A stretch of 64,000 nt of DNA from Scilla litardierei (lineage: Eukaryota; Streptophyta; Magnoliopsida; Asparagales; Asparagaceae). Where the stretch lies: the NCBI GenBank assembly GCA_030789695.1, contig CM061141.1, forward strand, positions 321,596,452 through 321,660,451. Direction: 5' to 3'. A model generated the notes under the pieces. The model saw nothing but the letters and a program-made list of their open reading frames with translations, was not told the origin of the DNA and did not search any database. Positions 1 through 11,770 of the stretch are shown one piece after another. Position 1 is the first letter of the stretch. Each line of letters opens with the position of its first letter. A program made the translations under genes and the position numbers.

Positions 1-400
1 GCGCGGGCGAAGGGGTTTTTTTTTCGTTTTCGAAAACTGCGCCCCCTTGCTTTATATTAAAAAGTTACGACTCGGCCGAGTGACTTTACTCACTCGGCCG
101 AGCGAGGCAAATAAAGATTTCTCCCCGATATCGCTACGGCCGAGTGGCTTTGCCATGCTCGGCCGAGTGGAGTAAGTCCATTCGGCCGAGTGACTCAAGC
201 TACTCGGCAAGACTCGCCCTAGGAAGGTATCTGTTTTACTCGGCCGAGTGAATATATGTACTCGGCCGAGTAGCAGTTATATCGAAATCAAGAAAATAAA
301 CAGAGAGTTGGGTACAGCAGACTTCCCTCGTTCGTGAGCGGCTCGGCCGAACGAACTTCTGGACTCGGCCGAGTGACTAGTATACTCGGCCGAGTGAGCC
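1..400 (-). repeat. CTCGGCCGAG palindrome array, 3' side of Athila-like element
   Basis: About eleven complete or decayed copies of the palindrome (A)CTCGGCCGAG(T) are scattered at irregular spacing, for example near 69, 91, 239, 260, 363 and 383. On the minus strand they lie downstream of the pol frame. A TATA-like AATATAAAG (minus) at about 51-60 follows the array, the same order as in the U3 of the right-hand LTR. The sequence around the copies does not otherwise match that LTR, so this may be element 3' internal sequence or the U3 of a diverged or different LTR. The window edge prevents a decision. Confidence 0.75.
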
Positions 401-722
401 TTGTATTCTGCTGTTTGTCTTCGTTTGGACTCTAAACTCCGTCTTTCTTCCTCCAGTCGATTTCATGCTCCTCCTAAGCGTCGAACGCCTTCTTGGGGCG
501 TTCCTCATCGTCTCGTTCATCCTCCTCATGATGATCTACCTATCTTCTCTCCTGTCAAGAAAAATAGGACCCGTTATCACAAAATTTTGGTCGGGTGACT
601 CAAAACACTAAAAATTTCTAAAACAAAAATAAAGAAAAAGCGAAAATAAAGCAAAAACCGTCGGGTTGCCTCCCGACAAGCGCTCGTTTTAGGTCGTGAG
701 CTCGACCCCCTATAATTTTCAA
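401..722 (-). other. 3' untranslated/internal region after pol, with two hairpins
   Basis: This is non-coding sequence downstream (minus strand) of the pol stop. It holds two adjacent perfect hairpins: GTCGGG/CCCGAC at 660-677 with a 6-nt loop, and GGTCG/CGACC at 692-707 with a 6-nt loop. An A/T-rich tract follows, then a possible splice-acceptor-like pyrimidine tract ending in CAG on the minus strand. A short arginine-rich open frame (about 50 codons, 529 down to 377, minus) starts after that tract. It could be the beginning of an env-like third ORF as seen in Athila elements, but it is too short to support. Confidence 0.5.
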
Positions 723-3700
723 TCAATGCGGGATGTTTGGTGCATATGAGATGCACCCGTCAAACTTTCCGGGGAGCGCGCTTGGATTCGAACGTAGCGG
801 CGTAGCGGTCTCCCTCGGAGGTCTCTTGTCCCGAATGGTGTTGGGGGGAGGCTCCCCCAAGCTAGCATTTGCCCCGGTCAACGGCTTAGCCGGCGATGCC
901 GATTTCCGTACCGGCGGAGCTTTCTTTGGAGACTTTGATTTCGAGAGCTTGCAGAGCTCTCGAATCCTTGCGACATCAGCGTCACCTTCATCTTCATCAG
1001 CGGAGAAGTCGGGGGAATCGTCTTCAATCTTTTCATCTTGGCCTAAATCCGGGCCTTCATCAAATTCTTCATCAAAAAGGGCACCAATCGAGTGAGGAAT
1101 CGCCTCCTCTATCACCTCATCAAGGAGGTCCGAGAGATCATCCGGCCGCTCTTTAAGCAAATATACTCTATTGATTTCGCCCGTCGGGATCCCCTCGGAA
1201 TAGTGCTTTAGCCTTTGCCCATTTACTTTGAATGTGGTACCTTCCTTGCTTTCCAACTCGAAAGCTCCTCCCGGTTGTATGTGCTTGATGGTGAAAGGTC
1301 CCGACCAACGTGACCTCAACTTACCGGGAAATAGTCGGAGTCGGGAATTGTAGAGCAAGACCTTGTCTCCCACCTTGAAGTCCGTGACAGTTATGCGGGC
1401 ATCGTGGAAAATCTTGGTCCTTTCCTTGTAAATTCTCGAGCTCTCATAAGCGTCCCTCCTTATTTCATCAAGTTCGTTGATGTCCAAGAGTCGCCTCACC
1501 GCCGCACTCTTATAGTCGTAGTTAAAGGTCTTGATGGCCCAATATGCGCGGTGTTCCAACTCTACCGGCAGGTGGCAAGCCTTCCCATAAACTAGGCGGA
1601 ACGGTGTGGTACCGATGGGGGTGCGAAAGGCCGTGCGATAGGCCCATAGAGCATCGTTTAGCTTCATTGACCAATCCTTTCTAGACCGATCTACTGTTTT
1701 CTCGAGAATTTGCTTGATTTCTCTATTTGAGACTTCTACTTGGCCGCTTGTCTGGGGGTGATAAGCCATTCCAACTCTATGATTTACCCCGTACTTCTTT
1801 AGCATGGCTTCAAACTTGTTCTCTATGAAATGGCTTCCCCCGTCACTTATCAAGGTACGCGGCACTCCAAAGCGCGGAAAGATATTTTGCTTGAAGAATT
1901 TGGAGACGACCCTCGCATCATTAGTAGGGGTGGCAATAGCTTCCACCCATTTGGAAACATAGTCAACGGCCAATAGGATGTACTTGTTGCCATTGCTCGA
2001 CGGAAAAGGCCCCATGAAGTCTACTCCCCAACAATCAAAAAGCTCAATCTCCTGGATGGGTCTCATCGGCATCTCATTGCGCTTGGAGATATTCCCGGTC
2101 CGTTGACATCTATCGCAACCCTTCACAAAAGCGTGAGTGTCTTTAAACATTGTGGGCCAGAAGAATCCGCTCTGCAGGATCTTAGCGGTTGTTTTAGAGG
2201 CGGCATGATGTCCCCCGCATGGTAGACCGTGGCAATGCAAAATGATAGACGTTGCCTCCTCTTTAGAAACACACCTACGAATGACACTATCTTTGCATAT
2301 CTTGAAAAGGTAAGGATCTTCCCAAAAATAGCTACGGACCTCATGCATAAATCTCCTCTTTTGTTGCGTGGACATCCCATGCGGTTTGATTCCGCACGCC
2401 AAGTAGTTGACGAAGTCCGCGTACCAAGGTACTTCCTCGGTCCTTACCGCATATAGCCTCTCATCAACAAATGTGTCGTCAATAGGTAAACTCTCATCCT
2501 CCTTGTCGCGAATGAGCCTAGATAAATGATCCGCCACGACATTGTCTGTACCCTTCTTATCTCTGATCTCTAGGTCGAATTCTTGCAACAAGAGTATCCA
2601 CCTAATCAACCGGGGTTTGGCCTCCTTCTTGTTTAAAAGATACTTCAATGCCGCATGGTCGGTGTGGACAATCACCTTGGAACCGAGGAGGTAGGAGCGA
2701 AACTTCTCTATGGAATAGACGACCGCTAAAAGCTCCTTTTCGGTAGTTGTGTAGTTTTTCTGCGCGTCATCCAATGTCTTGCTTGCGTAGTATATCGCAT
2801 GAAGCTTCCTATCTTTCCTTTGTCCCAATACTGCTCCAATGGCTTGGTCGCTAGCATCGCACATTAGCTCAAAAGGGAGGCTCCAATCCGGCGGTTGAAT
2901 GATGGGCGCTGAGACTAGCGCTTCCTTCAAGGTGTTGAAAGCTTGCAAGCATTCTCCTGAAAATTCAAAAGGAACATCTTTAGCGAGTAAGGAAGTAAGT
3001 GGTCTGGCAATCAAGGCGAAATCCTTAATGAAGCGGCGGTAAAACCCCGCGTGACCAAGGAAGCCTCTAATGCCCTTAACATTAATAGGAGGAGGGAGTT
3101 TTTCAATTACCTCAATTTTAGCTTTATCTACCTCGATTCCTCTTGAGGAAACAAGATGCCCGAGGACTATACCTTCCGTGACCATGAAGTGACACTTCTC
3201 CCAATTGAGAGTGAGATTGTTTTGTTGGCACCTTTTTAGGACTTTAGTGAGATTTTCCAAGCAAGAGTCAAACTCACTTCCGTAAACCGAGAAATCATCC
3301 ATAAAAACTTCCATAATATTTTCAATATAATCGGAAAATATGGATGTCATACATCTTTGAAAAGTGGCGGGAGCATTACAAAGGCCGAACGGCATCCTAC
3401 GGTATGCGTAGGTGCCATAGGGACAAGTGAAAGTTGTCTTTTCTTGGTCATCTTCGTGCAAGGGGATTTGGAAAAAACCCGAATACCCGTCTAGATAGCA
3501 AAAGTATTTATGGTTCGCGAGGCGTTCAAGCATTTGATCGATGAATGGCAATGGGTAATGGTCCTTTCGGGTGGCTTTATTGAGTCTCCTATAGTCAATG
3601 CACATTCGCCATCCTGTGACAGTGCGCGTGGATATTGGCTCACCTTTGTCATTTTTTATGACAGTCATCCCTCCTTTCTTGGGGACGACGTGGACGGGGC

Positions 3701-4604
3701 TAACCCATCTACTGTCAGAGATAGGATAAATTATACCGGCTTCAAGCAATTTTAGGATTTCCTTTTTAACCACCTCCTTCATGTTCGGGTTCAACCGCCT
3801 TTGAGGCTCTATGGAGGTGGCTTCGGTATCCTCCAAATGGATCCGATGCGTGCAAAGCCTAGGGCTTATCCCTTTAAGATCGGAGATAGTGTATCCCAAG
3901 ACATCTTTGTGGCTCCTAAGGACGTCTAGGAGTTTTTCAAGTTGATCTTGTGTGAGGTGGGAATTTACTATCACCGGAAAAGTCAATTTATTACCCAAAA
4001 AGGCATACCTTAGATTCGGCGGTAATTGTTTAAGCTCTACCTGAGGTGGCGCTGCTTCTTCCACCTTTTCAGCTCTCATGAATTCGGCTTCTTCCTTGTC
4101 ATCCTGGTTTAGCTCATCTTCAGGTGGAATGCTTTCTTGTGACGAGTCGGACTCGCTACTTAGTGAGGATGAGGCATCGAAGTAGGCGCCCTCTGATTCA
4201 GTGCTAGCATCGCCAAAACCTTCACTCTGCTCCAGTTCGTACCTGGAATCAAAAAACACATCAGACGATTCATAAAAACAAGAGTGAGCGTCATAAAGTG
4301 TAACACCCGGAATGTCGGTTTGCTCGAAGGGTTCTTCGGGAGCATAGTGCTCTTCGACATTTGCTCTATTGTCTTCGAAATACAATTTGTCGTCGACCAC
4401 GTCAACTCTGACATTGCCTCCGATAGTTCCTTCCGGGGAGATTTGGTCCATCACAAAGCTAGCAAATAGTTGTTCGTCGGGGTCCGTGATATTGATAGCA
4501 AATGCCCCGGTAGCGTGGACCTCGTCGACAAGCTCCTTAAGGAGGTCTGTAAAGGTGTCATAGTCTTCTCGTCTGAGTTCTATTGTTGGCGTTGCATCCC
4601 CCAT
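723..4604 (-). CDS. Athila-like Ty3/gypsy Pol: reverse transcriptase-RNase H-integrase
   Basis: A single uninterrupted 1293-codon frame of a Ty3/gypsy polyprotein, which copies element RNA into DNA and integrates it. Residues 1-190 are an acidic, Ser/Glu-rich segment with no recognised domain. RT covers about 195-560, with the catalytic FMDDF at 434-438. RNase H covers about 575-695, with D583 (CDAS), E623 (TEKE) and D649 (HTD). The integrase zinc finger (H-H...C-C) is at about 790-833, and the D,D35E triad is D862, D921 and E957. A GPF-type C-terminal module is followed by a Lys/Ser/Pro-rich tail of about 120 residues. Gag and protease are absent: the ATG lies only about 147 nt after the primer-binding site. 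All visible catalytic residues are intact, which suggests a fairly young copy. I infer that gag-protease was lost by internal deletion; the frame could also be expressed alone. Confidence 0.93.
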   Translation of the reverse strand: MGDATPTIELRREDYDTFTDLLKELVDEVHATGAFAINITDPDEQLFASFVMDQISPEGTIGGNVRVDVVDDKLYFEDNRANVEEHYAPEEPFEQTDIPGVTLYDAHSCFYESSDVFFDSRYELEQSEGFGDASTESEGAYFDASSSLSSESDSSQESIPPEDELNQDDKEEAEFMRAEKVEEAAPPQVELKQLPPNLRYAFLGNKLTFPVIVNSHLTQDQLEKLLDVLRSHKDVLGYTISDLKGISPRLCTHRIHLEDTEATSIEPQRRLNPNMKEVVKKEILKLLEAGIIYPISDSRWVSPVHVVPKKGGMTVIKNDKGEPISTRTVTGWRMCIDYRRLNKATRKDHYPLPFIDQMLERLANHKYFCYLDGYSGFFQIPLHEDDQEKTTFTCPYGTYAYRRMPFGLCNAPATFQRCMTSIFSDYIENIMEVFMDDFSVYGSEFDSCLENLTKVLKRCQQNNLTLNWEKCHFMVTEGIVLGHLVSSRGIEVDKAKIEVIEKLPPPINVKGIRGFLGHAGFYRRFIKDFALIARPLTSLLAKDVPFEFSGECLQAFNTLKEALVSAPIIQPPDWSLPFELMCDASDQAIGAVLGQRKDRKLHAIYYASKTLDDAQKNYTTTEKELLAVVYSIEKFRSYLLGSKVIVHTDHAALKYLLNKKEAKPRLIRWILLLQEFDLEIRDKKGTDNVVADHLSRLIRDKEDESLPIDDTFVDERLYAVRTEEVPWYADFVNYLACGIKPHGMSTQQKRRFMHEVRSYFWEDPYLFKICKDSVIRRCVSKEEATSIILHCHGLPCGGHHAASKTTAKILQSGFFWPTMFKDTHAFVKGCDRCQRTGNISKRNEMPMRPIQEIELFDCWGVDFMGPFPSSNGNKYILLAVDYVSKWVEAIATPTNDARVVSKFFKQNIFPRFGVPRTLISDGGSHFIENKFEAMLKKYGVNHRVGMAYHPQTSGQVEVSNREIKQILEKTVDRSRKDWSMKLNDALWAYRTAFRTPIGTTPFRLVYGKACHLPVELEHRAYWAIKTFNYDYKSAAVRRLLDINELDEIRRDAYESSRIYKERTKIFHDARITVTDFKVGDKVLLYNSRLRLFPGKLRSRWSGPFTIKHIQPGGAFELESKEGTTFKVNGQRLKHYSEGIPTGEINRVYLLKERPDDLSDLLDEVIEEAIPHSIGALFDEEFDEGPDLGQDEKIEDDSPDFSADEDEGDADVARIRELCKLSKSKSPKKAPPVRKSASPAKPLTGANASLGEPPPNTIRDKRPPRETATPLRSNPSALPGKFDGCISYAPNIPH

Positions 4605-4750
4605 TCTCCCTGTTAAGATCTTATGCGAAATGCGGGGAGAATATGCAAATAGGGCTACGAATGAAGTTAGGATAAGATAGAGAGGGAAGTAAAGGAAGAA
4701 AGTAAGAAGAAATAACCGGGTCGTCGGTGCCGAGCACCGTCAAAATGCAC

Positions 4751-4769
4751 GTCCCCGGCAACGGCGCCA
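4751..4769 (-). other. Primer-binding site of Athila-like element
   Basis: The minus strand reads TGGCGCCGTTGCCGGGGAC, starting 6 nt after the LTR end. This is the usual Athila-type primer-binding sequence, generally assigned to tRNA-Asp. It fixes the element's orientation and the 3' end of LTR-1. Confidence 0.85.
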
Positions 4770-5129
4770 AAAACTTGATCGCGCCCCGGCGTACACGTCC
4801 CGAGGCGACGGTTGTAGTTTTACCGCAAGCGCACGGTATAGCGACGAGCGGGTATCGAACACAGGGAGGACGAATGACCGTGCTTGCTCCTAATCAACCT
4901 GGCTATTTAGAGGGATAATTGCCTTGGCCGATCCTGTCACAATCGTCAGACAAAAGTGCGAAATATCAAATCAAATAGAGAACGCCTAGGGAATGGGGAA
5001 TCCCCACTACTCACCGTATTTCACAATTGTGGTTCGCCGGTATCGAAATCGCTAGGATGAGAATTCGGATGAACTAGTTGCAACTAAATGTGGAACCAAG
5101 CTCACGCTCTCGCGCTGTTGCCGGTCTAT

Positions 5130-5435
5130 AGCTTCCCTAGGTTTGGGTCCAATCTCTTGCAAACCCTAGCCTAGGGAAGCTAGCATTAGGGTCAACATCA
5201 TCGTCCAATTGCGCACCGAGCCCAATCTCTTGTAAACTCGGTCCACAATCTAGATTAGGATAGTTCCTACCCGTCCAATCTCTTGCAAACGGGTATCGGC
5301 ACGGAATTGCAACCGGAGATCCTGGCATCGGTCCAATCTCTTGCAAACCGATGCTTCGAAAATCCGACCTCAACCCAATTCGGATTTCTAGGGCTTCCCA
5401 TCGAATTGGGATCCAATCTCTTGCAAATCCCAATT
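5130..5435 (-). repeat. Five hairpins with a constant loop and variable stems
   Basis: Five copies of the loop CCAATCTCTTGCAA (+ strand; one variant) are each enclosed by a different perfect inverted repeat. Copy 1 (5130-5181): GGGT/ACCC inside AGCTTCCCTAGG/CCTAGGGAAGCT. Copy 2 (5215-5242): ACCGAG/CTCGGT. Copy 3 (5270-5293): CCCGT/ACGGG. Copy 4 (5325-5354): GCATCGGT/ACCGATGC. Copy 5 (5404-5435): AATTGGGAT/ATCCCAATT. The stems share no sequence but keep pairing. They lie in the transcribed R/U5 part of LTR-1. Confidence 0.9.
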
Positions 5436-5917
5436 GATGTGAATACCTAGCTATCCGTAGTAATTCGATCCCAATCTAATCCCTAATAACAGTCCTAGCT
5501 CAATTTCTACCAATTCAACACAAATACGAAATTGGGCTTGTAGGGTTCATCCCCACGCCCCAAGACGTGGAGACTACTCACTAATCATAGCAATAGCACA
5601 ATAATTGGCAAAGAAATAGACAATGGAATTCATCACAACAATGATATAAACAATAAAAAATAGAGTTTTTGTGGAAGCGAAGTGCAAACCAATGTAGATC
5701 TTCAATCAACCCAACAAAAATCCAAGTTTTTCTCTTCACCAATCACAATTAATAAAGCTAAAAAGTAGACTCAAAAAGCTGCAAAAAATCTGAGAGGTGG
5801 CTCTCAAAACTAGGGTAAAAACAGAGCTTAAATAGCCCCAAAAATCGTCTAAAAATCCTGACCAAAACGCCCCTGCACAGCCTGTTTTCCGCAAATTTCG
5901 CTACAGGCTGCGCATCG

Positions 5918-6277
5918 CACTCGGCCGAGTGAAAACCCTGTCAATTTTCCAGTAAGTCGGGGACTTCAGGGGTCTTCAGTTCGGGGGTGGCTCGGCCGAG
6001 TGAGTTGTCGTCACTCGGCCGATGGCTTCACTTCACTCGGGCGGACGGGATTTGTCACTCGGCCGAGTGGGTCTTCTGAAGCTCAGATGGCCGAAAAATA
6101 GTAACTTCGGTCTTTTTGAGGGCCTTCGTCTGGCGCCACTCGGGCGGACGTGGTATCGTCACTCGGCCGATGTGGTCTCCGTCGCTCGGCCGAGTACACA
6201 TGGAAGTCGTGTCTGAACGGGTCGGCCGAGCAGTGTCTCGCTGGTCGGCCGAGTGGCTCCTCCACTCGGCCGAGTGG
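5918..6277 (-). promoter_or_regulatory. CTCGGCCGAG palindrome array in U3 of LTR-1
   Basis: About ten full or decayed copies of CACTCGGCCGAGTG, including perfect ones at 5918-5931, about 6056-6069 and about 6263-6276. The array ends roughly 80 bp upstream (minus strand) of the TATA-like box. Position in U3 suggests binding sites for a dimeric factor; this is inference. Confidence 0.75.
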
Positions 6278-6622
6278 GACACAAAAAATGCCCAAACTGG
6301 TCGTTTTGGCCTCCTCGTCGCTCCGGCGACGTCCATTCTTCTTCCGCTCCTCTCCAACAGCAAAATACCCCTCGGGGAGGTCGTCGGTGGCCGTCTAGAT
6401 TACACGCATCTCGAGATCACTCCTAATCGCGCCAAATCACCTGAAATGCGACAAAAACAACAAATCGTGAAAAGCATCGCAATATCGTCGATATATCGTG
6501 AAAAACATGATTTGGGCGATCAAAATGGCATGCAAACATGCGGGAAAAGGGTGTAAAATAAGGAGTGATCAAACAACAAGTAGAAGAAAAACTTCACATG
6601 GAAGCGTAAGAAGACTGGTCCA

Positions 6623-9600
6623 GTGCCAATTCCAAAAAAGAACTGGGTGGACAAATGCCATAGATGTGGCATGACTGGACATTGGTCCAGAAACCGTCGC
6701 ACTCCTCGCCACCTCCAGGACCTGTATCAGGCGAGCCTGAAGCCTCTCCTTGAAACAAACTTGGCGTATATTCAAGCTCCGACCAAGTTCACTGCACAAG
6801 ACTTCGAGAATGATGATCTGCTCGATTGAGCCTTATCTTCTATTTTTCTATGCATTTAAAATAAATGTAGCTTCTTCTGTAGTTTGCTTTGAATGAACTT
6901 TAATCTAAATATCAATTTTCATTTACTCGAATAAATTTTCGCTTTGTTTAATATAGATGAAGTGTGAGTGCCTAGTGGACGGTGCTTCGACGCACACCAT
7001 CCTTCGCGATCGATGCTATTTTAATAGCTTAAACAAATATGACAGTCATGTTATCGCAATTTCAGGACCGTCCAATATAATCGAAGGATCTGGTAAAGTA
7101 ATCATATTTCTCCCAAATAACACAAGACTCAAAATTCAAAATGCACTTTGCTCTCCAAAATTCAATAGGAATCTCATAAGTTTCAAGGATATTCGTTTTA
7201 ACGGGTATCACTTAGAAACTAGAGATGAAGAAAACATTGAATATATGTATATGACTCGTCAAAAAGATGGCCAGAAGACCATCTACGAACGATTTAAGGG
7301 ACTCCCGTCGGGTCTCTACCACACATATATTCACCATATAGAAGCCAATATGACTGAGCACCAGAAGTGACTTTCTTTGCCAGAATTTCAACTCTTGCAC
7401 AATAAACTTGGTCACTCTGGATCTGCTATGATGCGCCGCATCATCACTGAATCACGTAGACATATTTTGAAGAACCAGAGGATTCTTCAAAAGGGTGAGT
7501 TCCCTTATCCCCCTTGTTTTAAGGAAAAACTGATAACGAGACCATCCCTCCTGAAAGTGGGATTAGAGTCTACAGGCTTCCTAGAGAGAATTCATGGCGA
7601 CATTTGCGGGCATATTCACCCTGCAAGTGGCCCATTTCGGTTCTTCATGGTACTGATTGATGCATCCACAAAATGGTCTTATGTGTGCCTATTGTCCAGC
7701 CGCAACCTAGCTTTCCCAAAGCTATTAGCACAAATAATTAGGGTGCGGACTCATTTCCCCGATAACCATATCAAGAAATTATGTCTTTATAATGCGGACG
7801 AATTCACTTCTCAAGTCTTCGACGACTATTTCCGGGCAACGGGTATCGAAGTTGAACATCCTGTAGCACATGTTCACACCCAGAATGGATTAGCAGAGTC
7901 TCTTATAAAGAGACTCCAATGGATTGCACGTCCATTGCTCATGCAATCCCAGTTGCCTGTAGATGCTTGGGGCATGCTATACTACATGCCGCATCGCTTA
8001 TTAGGATAAGGCCCTCTGGTGGCCATATATTATCTCCGATGCATCTAGCATATGGTGCACCACCAGATATCTCTCATTTGAGAGTGTTTGGTTGTGCGGA
8101 ATATGTCCCAATAGCACCACCTCAGAGGACCAAAATGGGTCTTCAGCGTCGTCTGGGTATCTATATTAGGTTTGATTCGCCCTCTATAATTAGATACCTG
8201 GAACCTCTCACGGGGGACACATTTAAAGCACGTCTAGATGACTGAATTTGATGAGAAAACTTTTCCAAAACTAGGCACGCAATCTAAGAAACCTGATGCT
8301 TCTGAGACCATTTCTTGGGACAAGAAGTCTTTGTCTCTATATGATCCGCATACTAATCTGTGTAAAGATGAGATCCTGAAGATCCTTCACATTCAGAACA
8401 CAGTATATTTACTGCCGGATAAATTTACGGACAACAGAAGATTGTTCATTCACACGTCCCTGCTGCCAACACGCCAGCTAAGATTGACATCCCCAAAGAT
8501 GGATGCAATCCACCGGCAGCAGAATTGGCTGTACTTCAATTGAAAAGAGGACAACCGCCAGGTTCAAAAGATAAAGTTCCTCGAAAGAGGAAGATTCCTG
8601 GAGCTATTACGATGATCCCTCCACAGGATGCTGAGCTCAGACCAGCTACCTCTCCCCTCCTTATTTCCCATGCAGAAGAAACAATAGGAGAAACATCATT
8701 AAATTACGTACGTACTGGAGAGGTACTGGACATATATAGCACAGTCGTTGTCGACGATTTTGCGTTTGCTATTGCCGTTCACGTCGCTGAATACGACGAT
8801 TTTGTAGTCCAAACACCTGTAGGTGTTAAACCTGTGGGATATAAGTGGGTCTTCATTAGAAAAAGAAATGAAGAAAATGTGATTGTATGCTACAAGGCAC
8901 GCCTTGTAGCGCATGGATTTTTCCAAAGGCCGTGGATTGATTATGAAGATACATATTCCCCGGTCATAGATGCGATCACTTTCCGATTCTTGCTTAGTCT
9001 ATCATCTCTGGAAAGCCTAGAAATGCAGCTCATGGACATTGTGACTGCATATTTATATGGCAATATAGATAAAGAAATCTATATGAGACTTCCAGATGGA
9101 TTTAATTTACCCCCAGAGGTGAAAGAGAGACCTTGGGACGTCTTCTCTGTAAGGCTTAAAAGATCATTATATGGTCTTAAGCAATCAGAAAAAATGTGGT
9201 ATAACAGACTAAGTGTTTTCCTTGCATAGTAAGGATTCACAAACAATGAAGTCTGTTCATGTATCTTTATCAAAAGAACAGGAACGGGATTTGTCATCGT
9301 CGTAGTATATGTGGACGACTTAAATCTCATAGGATCTCCTGCAAAGATTAATAAGATATCCAAAAGCCTAAAGCATACCTTTGAAATGAAAGACCTAGGT
9401 AAAACAAGGTACTATCTTGGCTTACAGATTGAACACCTACAAGGTGGAATCCTGTTACACCAATCAAACTATACAAGGAAACTTCTAAGCAAGTTTCGAA
9501 TGGAATGTTGTCATCCTTTAAGTACTCCTATGGTCGTGAGATCACTAGATGTTCATAAGGACCCCTTCCGGCCGCTGGAAGAGGTGGAGGAGTTACTGGG

Positions 9601-10311
9601 TCCTAAAGTACCCTAGCTCAGTGCCATTAGAGCACTTCTATATCTGGCAAACTGCACGCGTCCCGATATAGCGTTCGTAGTTAACCTTCTTGCCAGACAC
9701 AGTGTTGCGCCTACAAAGCGCCACTGGAACGGAGTCAAGCATCTTCTACGCTATCTCCAGGGTTCTATAGATCTGGGACTATACTACCAGAGAGGTGCCT
9801 CCTTCCAGTTACTTGGTTATGCTGATGCAGGTTACCTATCGGATCCCCATACAGCAAAATCACAGAATGGCTTTGTGTTTACCTACGGAGGAATTGCTAT
9901 CTCATGGAGATCGGTAAAACAAATCACAACAGCAACATTATCCAATCACTCTGAACTCATGCGATCCACGAAGCAAGCAAAGAGTGTTTTTGGCTTCGCT
10001 CCGTCATCCAACACATCATTGGTACAACTGGTCTGAAGACTGGTGATCTTGAGCACACTGTCTTGTTTGAAGACAACACTGGATGCATTGCACAACTCAA
10101 AAAGGGCTACATCAAAGGCGATATAACGAAACACATATCTCCCAAATTCTTCTGGACGCATGATCTACAAAAGAACGATGAGGTCAAAGTTCAGCAGATA
10201 CAGTCCTACAACAACATAGCTGATTTATTTACTAAGTCTTTACCTAAATGTATTTTTGTAAAACTTGTAAAAGGAATCGGCATGAGACAACTGAAAGACC
10301 TACAAAGCTGA
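6623..10311 (+). pseudogene. Decayed Ty1/copia polyprotein (gag C-end, PR, INT, RT, RNase H)
   Basis: Collinear fragments of one copia polyprotein. 6623-6829 is the gag end with a zinc knuckle CHRCGMTGHWSRNR, whose last Cys is Arg. 6957-7370 is the protease with a VDGAST active-site region. 7377-8009 and 7919-8245 hold the pre-integrase and integrase (HNKLGH, D...E region). 8525-9229 and 9311-9616 are RT, with YVDDL intact near 9310. About 9617-10311 is RNase H. Breaks: in-frame TGA at 7368, a one-base loss near 7972, frameshifts near 8230 and 8520, tandem TAG-TAA at 9227-9232, TAG at 9614, and a frameshift near 9960. The 5' end is missing because LTR-1 abuts at 6571. Non-functional. Confidence 0.92.
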
Positions 10312-10485
10312 ATCTTGTACGGATCAGGGGGAGTAACATGTGGGTTGCACTCTTTTTTCTTAAGCTGGTGGTTTTTTCCATTGGGTTTTCCACAGATAAG
10401 GTTTTAACGAGGCAAACACGATTACTCTGTATCCAGAAGTATCCACCCTCTTAGCTTTATACGCTAAGGCCAAAGTAATGGATGG

Positions 10486-10672
10486 ATAAGGGGGAATGTT
10501 ATGAGTGAGAGAGGCATTTGGCCTCCCAATCACTTATATCCCTCCATTAATCCCTCATTTAGTTAGGATAATGGGGTCCTTTGGGATCTCATGCCTTTTG
10601 GTATTCCATATTGTTGAATAAATAGAGGACCGTGGCCTTGTGCCAAGGTTACTCTTTCTTTGAGTTCTAACA
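10486..10672 (+). repeat. Copia polypurine tract and short 3' LTR
   Basis: The purine tract AAGGGGGAA ends at 10496 and is followed by a TG...CA repeat from 10497 (TGTTATGAGTG) to 10672 (TTCTAACA), about 176 bp. A TATA-like GAATAAATAG lies at about 10614. Order and orientation match the copia pol relic upstream. The 5' LTR is not in the window. Confidence 0.7.
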
Positions 10673-11330
10673 GGAAGTTCAAACATAAAAAAAATATCAT
10701 GTGAAGTAGAGAAATAAAGAAACAATATATCGATCATCAAAATATATAAATGTACCAATAAGAAAACCCCAAGTTACAACAATATTTTCTTGAAAACTTG
10801 GGCTAAGTTTATGACGCGATGGTGTTTGGGTATGTTTTTCACCCGTGCATGCATACTTTGTTTTTTGTTAAAATAAATATAAATTTACGTCATTTGCTTA
10901 AATTACTTAAGGGAAAGCCCAATGCATCAATGTCATGAGCCACCAATACTTAGCCTACCATTCCCAAGAAAGTTGTGATGTAAAACTAAAAGAATATTTA
11001 GAGATTTGGTGGAGAAGTCAGGGTAGATTTAGGGATTTGGTAGAAAAATTTAGGATGATTTGGGGAAGAATTGTTAGATTAGGGTTTCTTGGTTTATTAC
11101 CAATCGGGGTAGAGTTAGGGATTTGGTAGAAAAATTTAGGAAGATTTGGGGAAGAATTGTTAGATTAGGGTTTCTTGGTTTATTACCAATCCAAAGCTTA
11201 TCACCAAGGAGGAATGAACCTTTCTCAGGTATGTGGAAAAAATTTCTTTAGTTTCTTCATTGATTGATGGATTTCAAATAATAAGTCTAAGGCATTTTAT
11301 AGGCTTACACCTCAACACTTTCTCACCAAG
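10673..11330. other. Unassigned AT-rich sequence with an 86-bp tandem duplication
   Basis: No coding sequence is supported. A segment beginning AGGGATTTGGTAG at 11031 is repeated at 11117 (period 86 bp) with few differences, ending about 11191. I recognise nothing else. Confidence 0.6.
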
Positions 11331-11770
11331 AGTTCTGGCATAGTGCCACGACCATGCCAAAATTTGTAATGGGTTTGCACGGTCATGCAGAAGTAGCAGA
11401 TCACCCAGATTTTCTGATCCAGACAGTGACACGGACGTGGCAAATATGGCACAATCGTGCCGATACCCGGTCGGATCAAGTTCGACTTGTTGCAGGTTTT
11501 AATCCGGTCTGTTGATTTGATACTTGACCAAATTGAACGGCCATGACTTAAAACACCCTCTTCTACCATAAGAAGGATTCCTTTGGTATAAAAACAAGAA
11601 AACACATTGTTTTAATGGCGCATGGTGCAAACAAGGTGCTAAAGTCAATTGGAGAATATGGCGTTTGCGCGGCAAGTACCTTTGAGACGACTACGAGCTT
11701 TGGGAGAGGCGATATTCCTTGTTCTATTGTTATCTGGTAAGATCTTTCCATTGTTGAGCGTGCATGCGAC
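11331..11770 (+). repeat. Relic LTR-like promoter region with ACGG/CGTG inverted motifs
   Basis: Decayed inverted motifs (GCACGGTCATGC, CACGGACGTGG, GCACAATCGTGC) occupy 11337-11463, and TATAAAAAC follows at about 11590. This is the same order as in the better preserved LTRs of the window (U3 palindromes, then TATA). LTR ends and internal region cannot be placed. Confidence 0.4.

Larger units (their letters stand above)
4776..6571 (-). repeat. LTR-1, 5' LTR of the Athila-like element (1796 bp)
   Basis: On the minus strand the LTR begins TGATCACTCC at 6571 and ends GATCA at 4776, right before the primer-binding site. U3 carries the CTCGGCCGAG array (5918-6277). A TATA-like CTATTTAAG lies at about 5828-5836, and the R/U5 part carries five constant-loop hairpins (5130-5435). 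Its right end abuts copia gag sequence, so the element inserted into the copia copy. The partner LTR is not recognisable inside the window, so age cannot be read from LTR divergence. Confidence 0.8.
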
